Assembly: GCA_026224975.1 (NCBI GenBank)
Contig: JAMFRW010000247.1
Span: 1-56,420 of the forward strand
Source of the DNA: Rhodoferax sp.
GTDB lineage: Bacteria > Pseudomonadota > Gammaproteobacteria > Burkholderiales > Burkholderiaceae_C
Reading direction: 5' to 3'
Length of the DNA stretch: 56,420 bases
The position numbers and the translations under genes were made by a program. Below, in pieces: positions 8,631-17,219 of this stretch (its first letter is position 1; each line of letters begins with the position of its first letter). A model generated the notes under the pieces. That model saw only the letters and a list, made by a program, of their open reading frames with translations, made no database searches and was not told the origin of the DNA.

Positions 8631-9887
8631 ATGACCTTGAACCGCAGAACCTTCGTCCATGGGCTGACCGCGACCGTCGGCGCCCTGAGCTTGACCACAC
8701 TCGCGCGCGCCGCCGACTCGATCAAGATCGGCTTCGTCTCACCGCAGACCGGCCCGCTCGCACCCTTCGGCGAGGCCGACAAGTGGGTCATCGACCAGAT
8801 GAAGACCGCCTTCAAGGAAGGCCTCACGATCGGTGGCAAGAAGTACGAGGTGCAGATCGTGCTGAAGGACAGCCAGTCCAACCCCAACCGCGCCGGCGAG
8901 GTTGCGAACGACCTGATCCTGAAGGAGAAGGTCGCGCTGATGCTGACGGCCGGCACACCCGAGACCGCCAACCCGGTCAGCGATGTGTGCGAGCTGAACG
9001 AGGTGCCCTGCATCTCCAGCGTCGTGCCGTGGCAGCCGTGGTTCTTCGGCCGCAAGGGCGACCCGGCCAAGGGCTTCGGCTACACGTACCACGTCTTCTG
9101 GGGGCTGGAAGACGTGATCGCCAATTACACCAACGGCTGGAAGGGCGTGGCCACCAACAAAAAGGTCGGCGGCCTGTTCCCGAACGATGGTGACGGCAAC
9201 GCCTGGGGCGACAAGGAACTCGGCTTCCCCAAACCGCTCGCGAGCATGGGCTACACGCTCACCGACCCCGGCCGCTTCCAGAACGGCACGCAAGACTTCT
9301 CGGCCCAGATCGCCGCGTTCAAGAAAGACGGCGTGGAGATCGTCACCGGCGTGGTGATCCCGCCCGATGCCAAGACCTTCCTAACGCAAGCGAAGCAGCA
9401 GGGCTTCAAGCCGAAGGTCATCACGCTGGGCAAGGCCTTGCTCTTCCCCGGCGCGATCGAAGCGCTCGGCGACCTGGGCGATGGCTTGACGACCGAAGTC
9501 TGGTGGAGCCCGTCGCACCCCTTCACTTCGTCGTTGACGAAGCAAAGCGCCAAGGCCCTGGCCGATGCCTACGAGGCCGGCACGAAGAAGCAGTGGACGC
9601 AGCCGATCGGCTTTGCGCATGCGCTCTTCGAGATCGCCGCCGACACGCTCAAGCGCAGCAAGGGCACCGGCGCCAAGGACGTGCGTGATGCGCTGGCGGC
9701 GAGCAACCTGAACACCGTCGTCGGGCCGGTGAAGTTCGGCGGGCAAGGCCCGTTCAAGAACGTCAGCAAGACGCCGCTGGTGCTGGGCCAATGGGGCAAG
9801 GGCACCAAGTACAAGGCCGAGCTGACGATCGTCGACAACCAGGCTGCGAGCAGTATCCCGGTCGGCGGCAAGCTGCGCCTGTTGTAA
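8631..9887 (+). CDS. Liv-type ABC transporter substrate-binding protein, Tat-exported
   Basis: The 418-residue protein of the branched-chain amino acid/aromatic compound binding family (type I periplasmic-binding fold) begins IKIGFVSPQTGPLAPFGEAD after the leader. The leader carries a twin-arginine motif (NRRTFVHG) and an ARAA cleavage site, so export is probably by Tat. An AGGAG site precedes the ATG. It heads a complete Liv-type cassette (two ATPases, two permeases). Because the cassette sits between maleylacetate reductase and arylsulfatase genes, the ligand is more likely an aromatic compound than an amino acid; that is inference. Confidence 0.88.
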   Translation: MTLNRRTFVHGLTATVGALSLTTLARAADSIKIGFVSPQTGPLAPFGEADKWVIDQMKTAFKEGLTIGGKKYEVQIVLKDSQSNPNRAGEVANDLILKEKVALMLTAGTPETANPVSDVCELNEVPCISSVVPWQPWFFGRKGDPAKGFGYTYHVFWGLEDVIANYTNGWKGVATNKKVGGLFPNDGDGNAWGDKELGFPKPLASMGYTLTDPGRFQNGTQDFSAQIAAFKKDGVEIVTGVVIPPDAKTFLTQAKQQGFKPKVITLGKALLFPGAIEALGDLGDGLTTEVWWSPSHPFTSSLTKQSAKALADAYEAGTKKQWTQPIGFAHALFEIAADTLKRSKGTGAKDVRDALAASNLNTVVGPVKFGGQGPFKNVSKTPLVLGQWGKGTKYKAELTIVDNQAASSIPVGGKLRLL

Positions 9888-9896
9888 GGGCAAGCC

Positions 9897-10616
9897 ATGG
9901 CGCTGCTCACGCTCCACAACGTTCGCAAGGCCTACGGTGCCTTGACGGTCACCGACGACGTCTCGCTCTCGGTCGAGCCGGGCCAGACGCTCGGCATTCT
10001 CGGGCCCAACGGCGCCGGCAAGACGACGCTCTTCAACCTGATCTCCGGTGACGCGCGCTGCGACGCCGGCCGCGTGGAATACGAGGGCCGCGACATCACC
10101 CGGCTCAAGCCGCACCAGCGCTGCCGCGCCGGCATCGGCCGCAGCTACCAGGTGCCGCAACCCTTCGGCAACATGACGGTCTTCGAAAACCTTGTCACTG
10201 CTGCCTGCTTCGGCGGCGGGCAGCGCGAAGAAGAGGCGTGGGAGACGGCGCACACGGTGCTGACGCAGACCGGCCTGCTGCCGCATACCAACAAACCCGC
10301 CGGCGGCCTGACGCTGCTGAACCGCAAGCGGCTGGAGCTGGCACGCGCACTGGCCACGAACCCCAAGCTGCTGTTGCTCGACGAGATCGCCGGCGGCTTG
10401 ACCGAACACGAAGCCGCGCAGCTCGTGGATGAACTCAGGCGCATCAAGTCGCAGGGTGTCACGATGATCTGGATCGAGCACGTCGTGCATGCACTGCTGT
10501 CGATCGCCGACCGGCTCTTCGTCATCAACTTCGGGCAGAAGCTGGCCGAGGGCGAGCCGCGCGCGGTAATGGACAACGCCGAGGTGCGGCGGGTCTACAT
10601 GGGGATGGAGGCATGA
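9897..10616 (+). CDS. livG: Liv-type ABC transporter ATP-binding protein (LivG-like)
   Basis: The 239-residue ABC ATPase has Walker A GPNGAGKTTL (about 37-46), a Q-loop in the YQVPQPFGNMTVFEN segment, a degenerate signature region (LLNRKRLELARAL) and Walker B LLLLDEIAGGL. It ends with the LivG-type C-terminal extension (GEPRAVMDNAEVRRVYMG). It begins 9 bp after the binding-protein gene. Its stop overlaps the start of the second ATPase in an ATGA arrangement, indicating translational coupling. It energises import together with LivF and the two permeases. Confidence 0.92.
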   Translation: MALLTLHNVRKAYGALTVTDDVSLSVEPGQTLGILGPNGAGKTTLFNLISGDARCDAGRVEYEGRDITRLKPHQRCRAGIGRSYQVPQPFGNMTVFENLVTAACFGGGQREEEAWETAHTVLTQTGLLPHTNKPAGGLTLLNRKRLELARALATNPKLLLLDEIAGGLTEHEAAQLVDELRRIKSQGVTMIWIEHVVHALLSIADRLFVINFGQKLAEGEPRAVMDNAEVRRVYMGMEA

Positions 10617-11317
10617 CCATGCCGCTCCTGCAAACCTCCGGCCTGACGGCCCACTACGGCGACGCGCAGGCGCTCTTCGGCATCGACTTCGAGTTGGGCG
10701 CGGGTGAACTCGTCGCCATCATCGGGGCCAATGGGGCGGGCAAGAGCACCTTTCTCAAATCGCTCACCGGTCTGGTCAAGGCCCAGCCCGCGCAGATCCA
10801 TTTCGACAGCCAGCCCATCGGCGGCCTGCCACCCGGCGACATTGTCAAGCGTGGCCTCGCACTCGTGCCTGAAGGCCGCCGCCTGTTCCCGAGCCTGAGC
10901 GTCGAAGAGAACCTGCAGATGGGTGCGTTCGCGCAGCGCAGCGGCCCTTGGAACCTGCAGCGCCTGTATGCGCTGTTCCCGATCCTGCACGAGAAGCGCA
11001 AGCTGCCCGCCACCTCGCTGTCGGGCGGGCAGCAGCAGATGGTGGCGATCGGCCGCGCGCTGATGAGCAACCCCACGGTGCTGCTGTGCGACGAGCTGAG
11101 CCTGGGCCTCGCGCCCATCGTCATCAAGGAGATCTACGACGCGATGCCGGCGATCACCGCCGAGGGCATGACGGTGGTGATCGTCGAGCAGGACGTGTCG
11201 ACCGCCCAGCGGGTGTCGCAACGCATCTACTGCTTTCAGGAGGGCAGGGTGTCGCTGCAAGGCGCGTCCGAGCAGCTCACCCGCGAGCAGATTTCGCAGG
11301 CCTACTTCGGGATCTGA
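10613..11317 (+). CDS. livF: Liv-type ABC transporter ATP-binding protein (LivF-like)
   Basis: The 234-residue ABC ATPase has Walker A GANGAGKSTF (about 38-47), signature LSGGQQQMVAIGRAL, and Walker B VLLCDELSLGLAP with the LivF-typical SLGLAP ending. A second in-frame ATG lies at 10619, so the first two residues are uncertain. The gene overlaps livG by 4 nt and ends 5 nt before the permease gene. The product pairs with LivG as the motor of the importer. Confidence 0.92.
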   Translation: MTMPLLQTSGLTAHYGDAQALFGIDFELGAGELVAIIGANGAGKSTFLKSLTGLVKAQPAQIHFDSQPIGGLPPGDIVKRGLALVPEGRRLFPSLSVEENLQMGAFAQRSGPWNLQRLYALFPILHEKRKLPATSLSGGQQQMVAIGRALMSNPTVLLCDELSLGLAPIVIKEIYDAMPAITAEGMTVVIVEQDVSTAQRVSQRIYCFQEGRVSLQGASEQLTREQISQAYFGI

Positions 11318-11322
11318 GCACC

Positions 11323-12204
11323 ATGATCGAGACCCTCTTGCAAGGCGCGCTGCTCGGTGGCCTGTATTGCCTGTTCGCGCTCGGCCAATCGCTGATGTTC
11401 GGCGTGATGCGGCTCACCAACACCGCGCAGGGCGACTTCATCATCCTCGGCGCGTTCGCGGCCATTGCCGGCCTGAGCGTGCTGTCGCCCGTCATGCCGG
11501 CGAGCTTGTTGACACCGCTGATCGTGGCCGCGCTGTTGCTGCCCGTCGCGTTCGGCTTCGGCTACGGGCTGCAACGTTATGTGCTCAATGGCACGCTGGG
11601 CAAAGACCCGCTGCCCTCGTTGGTCGTCACCTTCGGCCTGGCGATCGTGATCCAGAACCTGCTGCTCGAACTCTTCTCGGCCGACCCGCGCTCGATCGAA
11701 ACCCACGGGCTCAACACCCAAAGCATCGCGCTCGGCGAGGGCATGGCCGTGGGTGTGCTGCCGGTGCTGATCCTCGTGCTGGCCATCGCCGCGACGGCGG
11801 GGCTGCAGTGGCTGTTCGGCAGCACGCGGCTGGGCCGCGCCTTTCGCGCCGTCAGCGACGACAAGGAGATCGCCGAACTGATGGGTCTGAACTCGAAGAC
11901 TCTCTACGCGCTGGCGACCGCCATCGCCTTTGTGTTGATCGCGCTCGCCGGGGTGCTGCAAGCCATGCGCACCACGGTATCGCCGGCCGACGGGCCGCTG
12001 TTGCTGCTGTTCGCGTTCGAGGCGGTGATCATCGGCGGCATGGGCTCGTTCTGGGGCACCTTCGCCGGGGCGCTGCTGCTGGGCATCACGCAGCAGATCG
12101 GCTTTCGGCTCGACCCCGGCTGGGGCATCTGGGTCGGTCACATCGTGTTCCTGATCGTGCTGGTCGTGCGGCCACAGGGCTTGTTTCCGAAGACGAAAGG
12201 TTGA
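11323..12204 (+). CDS. livH: Liv-type ABC transporter permease (LivH-like)
   Basis: The 293-residue inner-membrane permease has about eight hydrophobic segments. Its N-terminus is typical of LivH (ETLLQGALLGGLYCLFALG), followed by the GVMRLTNTAQGDFIILGAF segment. The cytoplasmic loop contacting the ATPase is seen as GRAFRAVSDDKEIAELMGLN. The C-terminal half contains AFEAVIIGGMGSFWGTFAGA. It forms the translocation channel with the LivM product encoded 3 nt downstream. Confidence 0.92.
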   Translation: MIETLLQGALLGGLYCLFALGQSLMFGVMRLTNTAQGDFIILGAFAAIAGLSVLSPVMPASLLTPLIVAALLLPVAFGFGYGLQRYVLNGTLGKDPLPSLVVTFGLAIVIQNLLLELFSADPRSIETHGLNTQSIALGEGMAVGVLPVLILVLAIAATAGLQWLFGSTRLGRAFRAVSDDKEIAELMGLNSKTLYALATAIAFVLIALAGVLQAMRTTVSPADGPLLLLFAFEAVIIGGMGSFWGTFAGALLLGITQQIGFRLDPGWGIWVGHIVFLIVLVVRPQGLFPKTKG

Positions 12205-12207
12205 ACG

Positions 12208-13262
12208 ATGAGTGCCGTGTTGAAATCACCCGCGATGAACCGCGTCGATGTGGTGCGGGCCAGCAAGAGCAGTCGGATGACGCTGGTCGCTGCGCTGCTG
12301 CTGGCGATCGTCGCTGCCACGCTGCCCTGGTGGGCACCCGAGGACCACGCTTCCAGCTGGATGCGCGAGTTCGTCCAGATCGCCTGCTACTTCGTCTTCG
12401 CGATGATGTGGAACCTGCTGGCCGGCTACGGCGGCATGTCAGCATCGGGCAACAGGCGTTCTTCGGCTTCGGCGGTTACACGATGCTGATGCTCGGCAAC
12501 TTCGCGGGCATCAACCCGTTCGTGGCCGTGCCGCTGGCCGCGCTGGCCGCCGCGGTGATCGCGGTGCCGGTGTCGTTCGTGGCGTTTCGCCTGCAGGGTG
12601 GCTATTTTGCGATCGGCACCTGGGTCATCGCCGAAGTCTTCCGGCTGTCGTTCGCCAACATGAGCTTCGTCGGCGGCGGCTCGGGCACCAGCCTCACGGC
12701 CCTGCGCGGCATCGAGAAGGCCACGCGCGAGCAGGCCACCTTCTGGATGGCGCTGGCCTGCGTGGTCGCTGCGATCACGCTCGTCTACCTGTTCCTGCGC
12801 AGCAAGCGCGGCCTGGCGTTGCTGGCGATCCGCGACAACGAAGTCGCCGCCGAGTCGCAGGGCATCGACGTGCGTGGCATGAAGCTCGCGGTCTACATGG
12901 TGGCCGCACTCGGCTGCGGCCTGGCGGGTGCGCTGTACTTCGTCGGCAACCTGCGCATCTCGCCCGACGCGGCGTTCAGCGTCAACTGGTCGGCGTTTGC
13001 GATCTTCATGGTGGTGATCGGCGGCATCGGCCGCATCGAAGGGCCCATCGTCGGCACGCTGGTGTTCTGGGCCTTGAACAAGTTCTTCAGCGAATACGGC
13101 ACCTGGTACCTGATGGGCCTGGGGCTGCTGGCCATCGTCGTCACCATCTACTTCAAGCAGGGCCTGTGGGGCTGGGTGCAGCAACGCTACGGCCTCACCC
13201 TGTTCCCGACCCAGCGGCAGATGCGCGGAGCCGTGGATCTGCGCTCCGGTCCCGCATCCTGA
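12208..13262 (+). pseudogene. livM: Liv-type ABC transporter permease (LivM-like), interrupted by a 1-nt frameshift
   Basis: The frame opened at 12208 encodes a normal LivM start and runs through NLLAGYGGM. At about 12438-12439 it shifts into nonsense and stops at 12489. The neighbouring frame picks up exactly where LivM should continue (VSIGQQAFFGFGGY) and runs to 13262, including AIRDNEVAAESQGIDV and GGIGRIEGPIVG. Restoring one G after ATG at 12436-12438 would rebuild a protein of about 351 residues. All other transporter genes are intact. This could be a true recent mutation, programmed slippage (there is no slippery run here, so unlikely) or a sequencing error. If real, import through this transporter should be lost. 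Confidence 0.85.
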
Positions 13263-13276
13263 ACGGGCCGAAGACC

Positions 13277-14449
13277 ATGCCCATCGCCTCACCGATCCCG
13301 GTTGCGGGCCACCACCGACCGCTTCGCGCGCCGCGGTGGCGAATGCGCGTAGGGATCGCATTCGCCGCGGCGTTGATGCTCGGTGCCCTCTGGTACGGAT
13401 CGTACGGACGGTACGGGCGCGTGACCGGCGATGCCGATACGGCCCCGGGCGCAGCGCCACCGGGCATGGTCTGGATTCCGGGCGGCGAGTTCCTGATGGG
13501 CGGCGACAGCAAGATGTCGCAAGCCAACGAACGCCCGGCACACCGCGTGCGCGTGCACGGCTTCTGGATGGACCGGCACCACGTCACCAACGCCGAGTTC
13601 CGCCGCTTCGTGCACGCCACGGGCTACCGGACGACGGCCGAGCGGCCTCCCGACTGGGACGACTTGCGCGTGCAACTGCCGCCCGGCACCCCCAGGCCGC
13701 AGGCCGCGCGGCTCGTGCCCGGCGCGATGGTCTTCGTGGGCACCGAGGAACCGGTGCGCCTGGACGATTGGTCACGCTGGTGGCGCTGGGTGCCCGGGGC
13801 CGACTGGCGGCACCCGCAGGGGCCGCACAGCGGCATTGCCGACAAGGACGAGCATCCGGTGGTGCAGGTCTCCTATGCCGACGCGCAAGCCTACGCCGCC
13901 TGGGTCGGCAAGCGGCTGCCGACCGAGGCCGAATGGGAGTTCGCCGCGCGCGGCGGCATCGAGCAGGCCGACTACGCCTGGGGCGACGCGTTCAAGCCCG
14001 GCGGCAAGGCGATGGCCAACACCTTCGAAGGCGCGTTCCCGGTGGTCACGACCAAGACCCTGGGCACCCACGGCACCACGCCGGTCGGCCGCTACCCGCC
14101 GAACGGATACGGGCTCGTCGATATGGCCGGCAATGCCTGGCAGTGGGTCGCCGACCGCTACCGCTCGGATGCCTTCCGGCAGGCCGCCGCCGCGCCGCTG
14201 TCGATCGACCCGACCGGCCCGGCCGACAGCTTCGATGCCGACGAGCCGGGCGTGCGCGACGCACCCAAGCGCGTCACGCGCGGTGGCTCGTTCCTGTGCA
14301 GCCCCGACTACTGCACCAGCTACCGGCCCAGCGCCCGGCGCGGCAACGATCCCGCGAACCCGATGTCGCACATCGGATTCCGCCTGGTCGCCCCGGCGCC
14401 AGGCCCGCTGCAAACCAACAAGACCCCTATAAGCCAGGAGACACGATGA
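13277..14449 (+). CDS. Formylglycine-generating enzyme (sulfatase-modifying factor), membrane-anchored
   Basis: The 390-residue product has an N-terminal hydrophobic anchor (IAFAAALMLGALWYG, about residues 26-40) followed by an FGE-sulfatase domain. The domain starts GMVWIPGGEFLMGG and includes TNAEFRRFVHATGY, RLPTEAEWEFAARGG and the catalytic copper-site pair in RGGSFLCSPDYCTSY (Cys341 and Cys346, spaced as in known FGEs). It would oxidise the sulfatase's active-site cysteine to formylglycine. I chose the ATG 14 bp after livM; the frame is open upstream but inside livM. The stop overlaps the sulfatase start (ATGA), so maturase and client are translationally coupled. The anchor suggests it works on the periplasmic side. 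Confidence 0.9.
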   Translation: MPIASPIPVAGHHRPLRAPRWRMRVGIAFAAALMLGALWYGSYGRYGRVTGDADTAPGAAPPGMVWIPGGEFLMGGDSKMSQANERPAHRVRVHGFWMDRHHVTNAEFRRFVHATGYRTTAERPPDWDDLRVQLPPGTPRPQAARLVPGAMVFVGTEEPVRLDDWSRWWRWVPGADWRHPQGPHSGIADKDEHPVVQVSYADAQAYAAWVGKRLPTEAEWEFAARGGIEQADYAWGDAFKPGGKAMANTFEGAFPVVTTKTLGTHGTTPVGRYPPNGYGLVDMAGNAWQWVADRYRSDAFRQAAAAPLSIDPTGPADSFDADEPGVRDAPKRVTRGGSFLCSPDYCTSYRPSARRGNDPANPMSHIGFRLVAPAPGPLQTNKTPISQETR

Positions 14450-16236
14450 TTCCCTTCCCGAACCAGCGCGCGGCACTCGCCGCGGGCGTGCTGGCCCTCT
14501 TGGCGTCGGCCTGCTCGACGCCGGCCGACCCGAAGCCCGCCGACGCGAGGTCAGCCGACGCGCGAAGCGCGACCACCATGCAGCCCAAGCGGCCAAACAT
14601 CCTGATCGTCGTGGCCGACGACCTCGGTTTCGGCGACATCGGCCCGTTCGGCGATGCCCGGGTCTCGACACCGCAGCTGGATGCGTTCAGTCGCGAGGCG
14701 CTGCGCATGACCAACTTCCACGTGCAGCCAACGTGTTCGCCGACCCGCGCGGCGCTGCTGACCGGGGCCGACAACCACCGGGTCGGCCTGGGCTCGATGC
14801 GCGAGACACGTGACAAGCGGATGGAGACCGCACCCAACTATGAAGGCGCGCTCAACGGGCACGCGCTGACGATCGCGCAAGTGCTGAAGGACAACGGCTA
14901 CCACACCTACATGGCCGGCAAATGGCACCTCGGTGCCGGCCCGGCGAACAATCCGGCGGCCCAGGGCTTCGAGCGCTCGTTCGCCCTGGCGGGCGGCGGC
15001 GGCAGCCATTGGGACAGCCATGGCCTGGTCGGCTCGATGTATCCCGTCTCGACCTTCCTGAAGGATGGCAAGAAGGCCGAGCGGCCGCCCGGCTATTCGT
15101 CCGACATCTACGCCGACATGGTCATCGACTGGATCCGGGACGGGGCCGCCGACGGCAAGCCCTTCCTGGCCTACCTGGCGTTTCAGGCGGTGCACGACCC
15201 GGTGCAGGCACCGGGCTCCTACATCGACAAGTACAAGGGCAAGTTCGATGCTGGCTACGACAAGGCCCGGGTCGAACGCTTCGAGAACATGCTGCGCATG
15301 GGTGTGATCCCACCGAACACCCGGATGGCTCCGCGCATCCCGCTGGTTCCCGAATGGAGCGCCCTCAGCGAGCCGCAGCGTCAGTACCAGGCGCGGCTGA
15401 TGGAGGTGTACGCCGCGATGATCGACAACATGGACCACAACTTCGGTCGCGTCGTCCAGTACCTGAAAGACAGTGGCCAGTACGACAACACCGCCGTCGT
15501 CTTCCTTTCCGACAACGGGCCGACCCCGGTCTACATGGACTTCTATCCGGGCAATGCCGACGGCAAGTGGATCTCGCAGACCTTCGACAACCGCTTCGAC
15601 AACATCGGGCGCGAGAAGTCGTTCGCCGGCCTCGGGCCGGGCTGGGCGGTGGTCGGCGCGACGCCGCTGCGCCTGTTCAAGTTCTTCCAGACCGAGGGCG
15701 GAACCTTGTCGCCGATGATGATCAAGCTGCCCGGGTTCGCCAAGGGGGGCACGATGACCGACAGCTTCGCCGCAGTCGAGGACCTCTTCCCGACCCTGCT
15801 CGATCTGAGTGGAGCGACCCGCCCGGCCACCCGCGGGGACCAGGCGCTGGCACCGCTGAAGGGCAGCTCGATGCTGCCGATGCTGTCCGGCCGCAGCGCG
15901 AGCGTGCACCCCGCCGACTACGAGCAGGCGCAGGAGCTCTGGGGCAGCATGTACTACCGCAAGGGCGACTGGAAGCTGTTGTGGCTGCCCAAGCCGTTCG
16001 GCACCGGCGAGTGGGAGCTCTACAACATGACAGACGACCGCGGCGAGACCACCAATGTCGCCGGGCAGCATCCGGCGCTGGTCGCGGAGCTGAAAGACAA
16101 GTACCGGCAGTGGGCCGCCGTCAACGGGGTGCTCGACTGGGACTACGACCTGCTCTTCCGCGAAGCGCTGGGCTACTTCGACTGGACCAAGGGGCCGCTC
16201 GCCTCGCCTGCCTCCGACAAGGCGGCGCTCAAGTAG
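14446..16236 (+). CDS. Lipoprotein arylsulfatase (formylglycine type)
   Basis: This is a 596-residue type I sulfatase. The signal peptide ends in a lipobox (LLASAC, Cys23) with Ser at +2, which favours outer-membrane sorting. Catalytic features are the metal-binding VVADDLGFGD (Asp58, Asp59), the formylglycine motif CSPTR (Cys97-Arg101), AGKWHLG (Lys and His in the active site) and the late metal site SDNGPTP. It hydrolyses sulfate esters, probably aryl sulfates, outside the cytoplasm. It overlaps its maturase gene by 4 nt and is followed 62 bp later by hydroxyquinol dioxygenase. The context suggests release of a hydroquinone-type phenol for the same operon; the substrate itself is not proven. 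Confidence 0.9.
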   Translation: MIPFPNQRAALAAGVLALLASACSTPADPKPADARSADARSATTMQPKRPNILIVVADDLGFGDIGPFGDARVSTPQLDAFSREALRMTNFHVQPTCSPTRAALLTGADNHRVGLGSMRETRDKRMETAPNYEGALNGHALTIAQVLKDNGYHTYMAGKWHLGAGPANNPAAQGFERSFALAGGGGSHWDSHGLVGSMYPVSTFLKDGKKAERPPGYSSDIYADMVIDWIRDGAADGKPFLAYLAFQAVHDPVQAPGSYIDKYKGKFDAGYDKARVERFENMLRMGVIPPNTRMAPRIPLVPEWSALSEPQRQYQARLMEVYAAMIDNMDHNFGRVVQYLKDSGQYDNTAVVFLSDNGPTPVYMDFYPGNADGKWISQTFDNRFDNIGREKSFAGLGPGWAVVGATPLRLFKFFQTEGGTLSPMMIKLPGFAKGGTMTDSFAAVEDLFPTLLDLSGATRPATRGDQALAPLKGSSMLPMLSGRSASVHPADYEQAQELWGSMYYRKGDWKLLWLPKPFGTGEWELYNMTDDRGETTNVAGQHPALVAELKDKYRQWAAVNGVLDWDYDLLFREALGYFDWTKGPLASPASDKAALK

Positions 16237-16298
16237 GCCGCAGCAACCTCGTGCCCCGGGGTGACCCGGGTGCATCCGTACCCAGACAGGAAGAAGCC

Positions 16299-17168
16299 AT
16301 GCGCAACATCACCGAACACAACATCACCGAGGCCGTGATCGCCCGCTTCGCGGCTTGCGACGACCCGCGGCTCAAGGAGGTGCTCAGCTCGCTCGTCACG
16401 CACCTGCACGCCTTTGTGCGCGAGACCGGGCTCACCGAGGCGGAGTGGGCCAAGGGCATCGAGTTCCTCACCGCCACCGGCCACAAGACCGACGACAAGC
16501 GGCAGGAGTTCATCCTGCTGTCCGACACGCTCGGTGTCTCCATGCTCACCGTGGCACAAAACCACAGCAAGCCGGCGCACGCCACCGAGGCCACCGTCTT
16601 CGGGCCTTTCCACGTGAGTGGCGCACCGGGCTTCGACAACGGCGACGACATTGGCGGTGGCGCGCCCGGCGAGCCGCTGTATGTGAACTGCACGGTGCGC
16701 GATACCGACGGCAACCCGGTGCCCGGCGCGACCATCGACGTGTGGCAGGCCGATGACGACGGCTTCTACGATGTGCAGCTCGAAGGGCTGGCTGCCCACC
16801 GCGCGCGCGGCACGCTGCGCTCCAACGAGCAGGGGCGCTTCTGGTTCCGCACCGTTTTGCCAGTGGCCTACCCGATCCCGACCGACGGCCCGGTGGGCGC
16901 GATGCTGCTGGCCACTGGCCGCCACCCATGGCGGCCGGCGCATGTGCACTTCATGGTCCAGGCACGCGGCTGCGACACGCTGATCACGCATGTGTTCCGG
17001 GATGGCGATGCCTATCTCGACTCCGACACCGTCTTCGGCGTGCGCGCCTCACTGGTGGCACCGTTCGTGGCGCACAAGGCCGGTACCGGGCCGCATGCAG
17101 GCGAGGCACCGGGCCGCTACCACACGCTGGCGTTCGACTTCGTGTTGAGCCGCGCAGTGGGCGGTTGA
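16299..17168 (+). CDS. hapG: Hydroxyquinol 1,2-dioxygenase (intradiol)
   Basis: The 289-residue intradiol dioxygenase has an N-terminal helical dimerisation domain and a catalytic beta-sandwich. The four Fe(III) ligands are visible: Tyr157 (DDGFYDVQ), Tyr191 (PVAYPIPTDGPVG), His215 and His217 (RPAHVHFMV). The sequence belongs to the hydroxyquinol dioxygenase group rather than catechol or protocatechuate enzymes. It converts hydroxyquinol (1,2,4-trihydroxybenzene) to maleylacetate, the substrate of the maleylacetate reductase earlier in this run. AGGAAG precedes the ATG. It is the last gene of the co-directional block, before a convergent membrane-protein gene. Confidence 0.88.
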   Translation: MRNITEHNITEAVIARFAACDDPRLKEVLSSLVTHLHAFVRETGLTEAEWAKGIEFLTATGHKTDDKRQEFILLSDTLGVSMLTVAQNHSKPAHATEATVFGPFHVSGAPGFDNGDDIGGGAPGEPLYVNCTVRDTDGNPVPGATIDVWQADDDGFYDVQLEGLAAHRARGTLRSNEQGRFWFRTVLPVAYPIPTDGPVGAMLLATGRHPWRPAHVHFMVQARGCDTLITHVFRDGDAYLDSDTVFGVRASLVAPFVAHKAGTGPHAGEAPGRYHTLAFDFVLSRAVGG

Positions 17169-17219
17169 TCTTGACGAGGTCGCCTTTCGGCGGGTCAGGC
17201 TCGTCCAGTGGCCTCAGGA

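Noticed and set aside
12430-12450. Programmed ribosomal frameshift in livM
   Set aside because: There is no slippery heptamer or following pseudoknot-like structure, and LivM relatives are not known to me to use frameshifting. Mutation or sequence error is simpler.
14551-16275. 574-codon open frame on the minus strand
   Set aside because: It is antisense to the arylsulfatase, which has an unambiguous CSPTR motif and lipoprotein leader. The antisense frame shows no domain.
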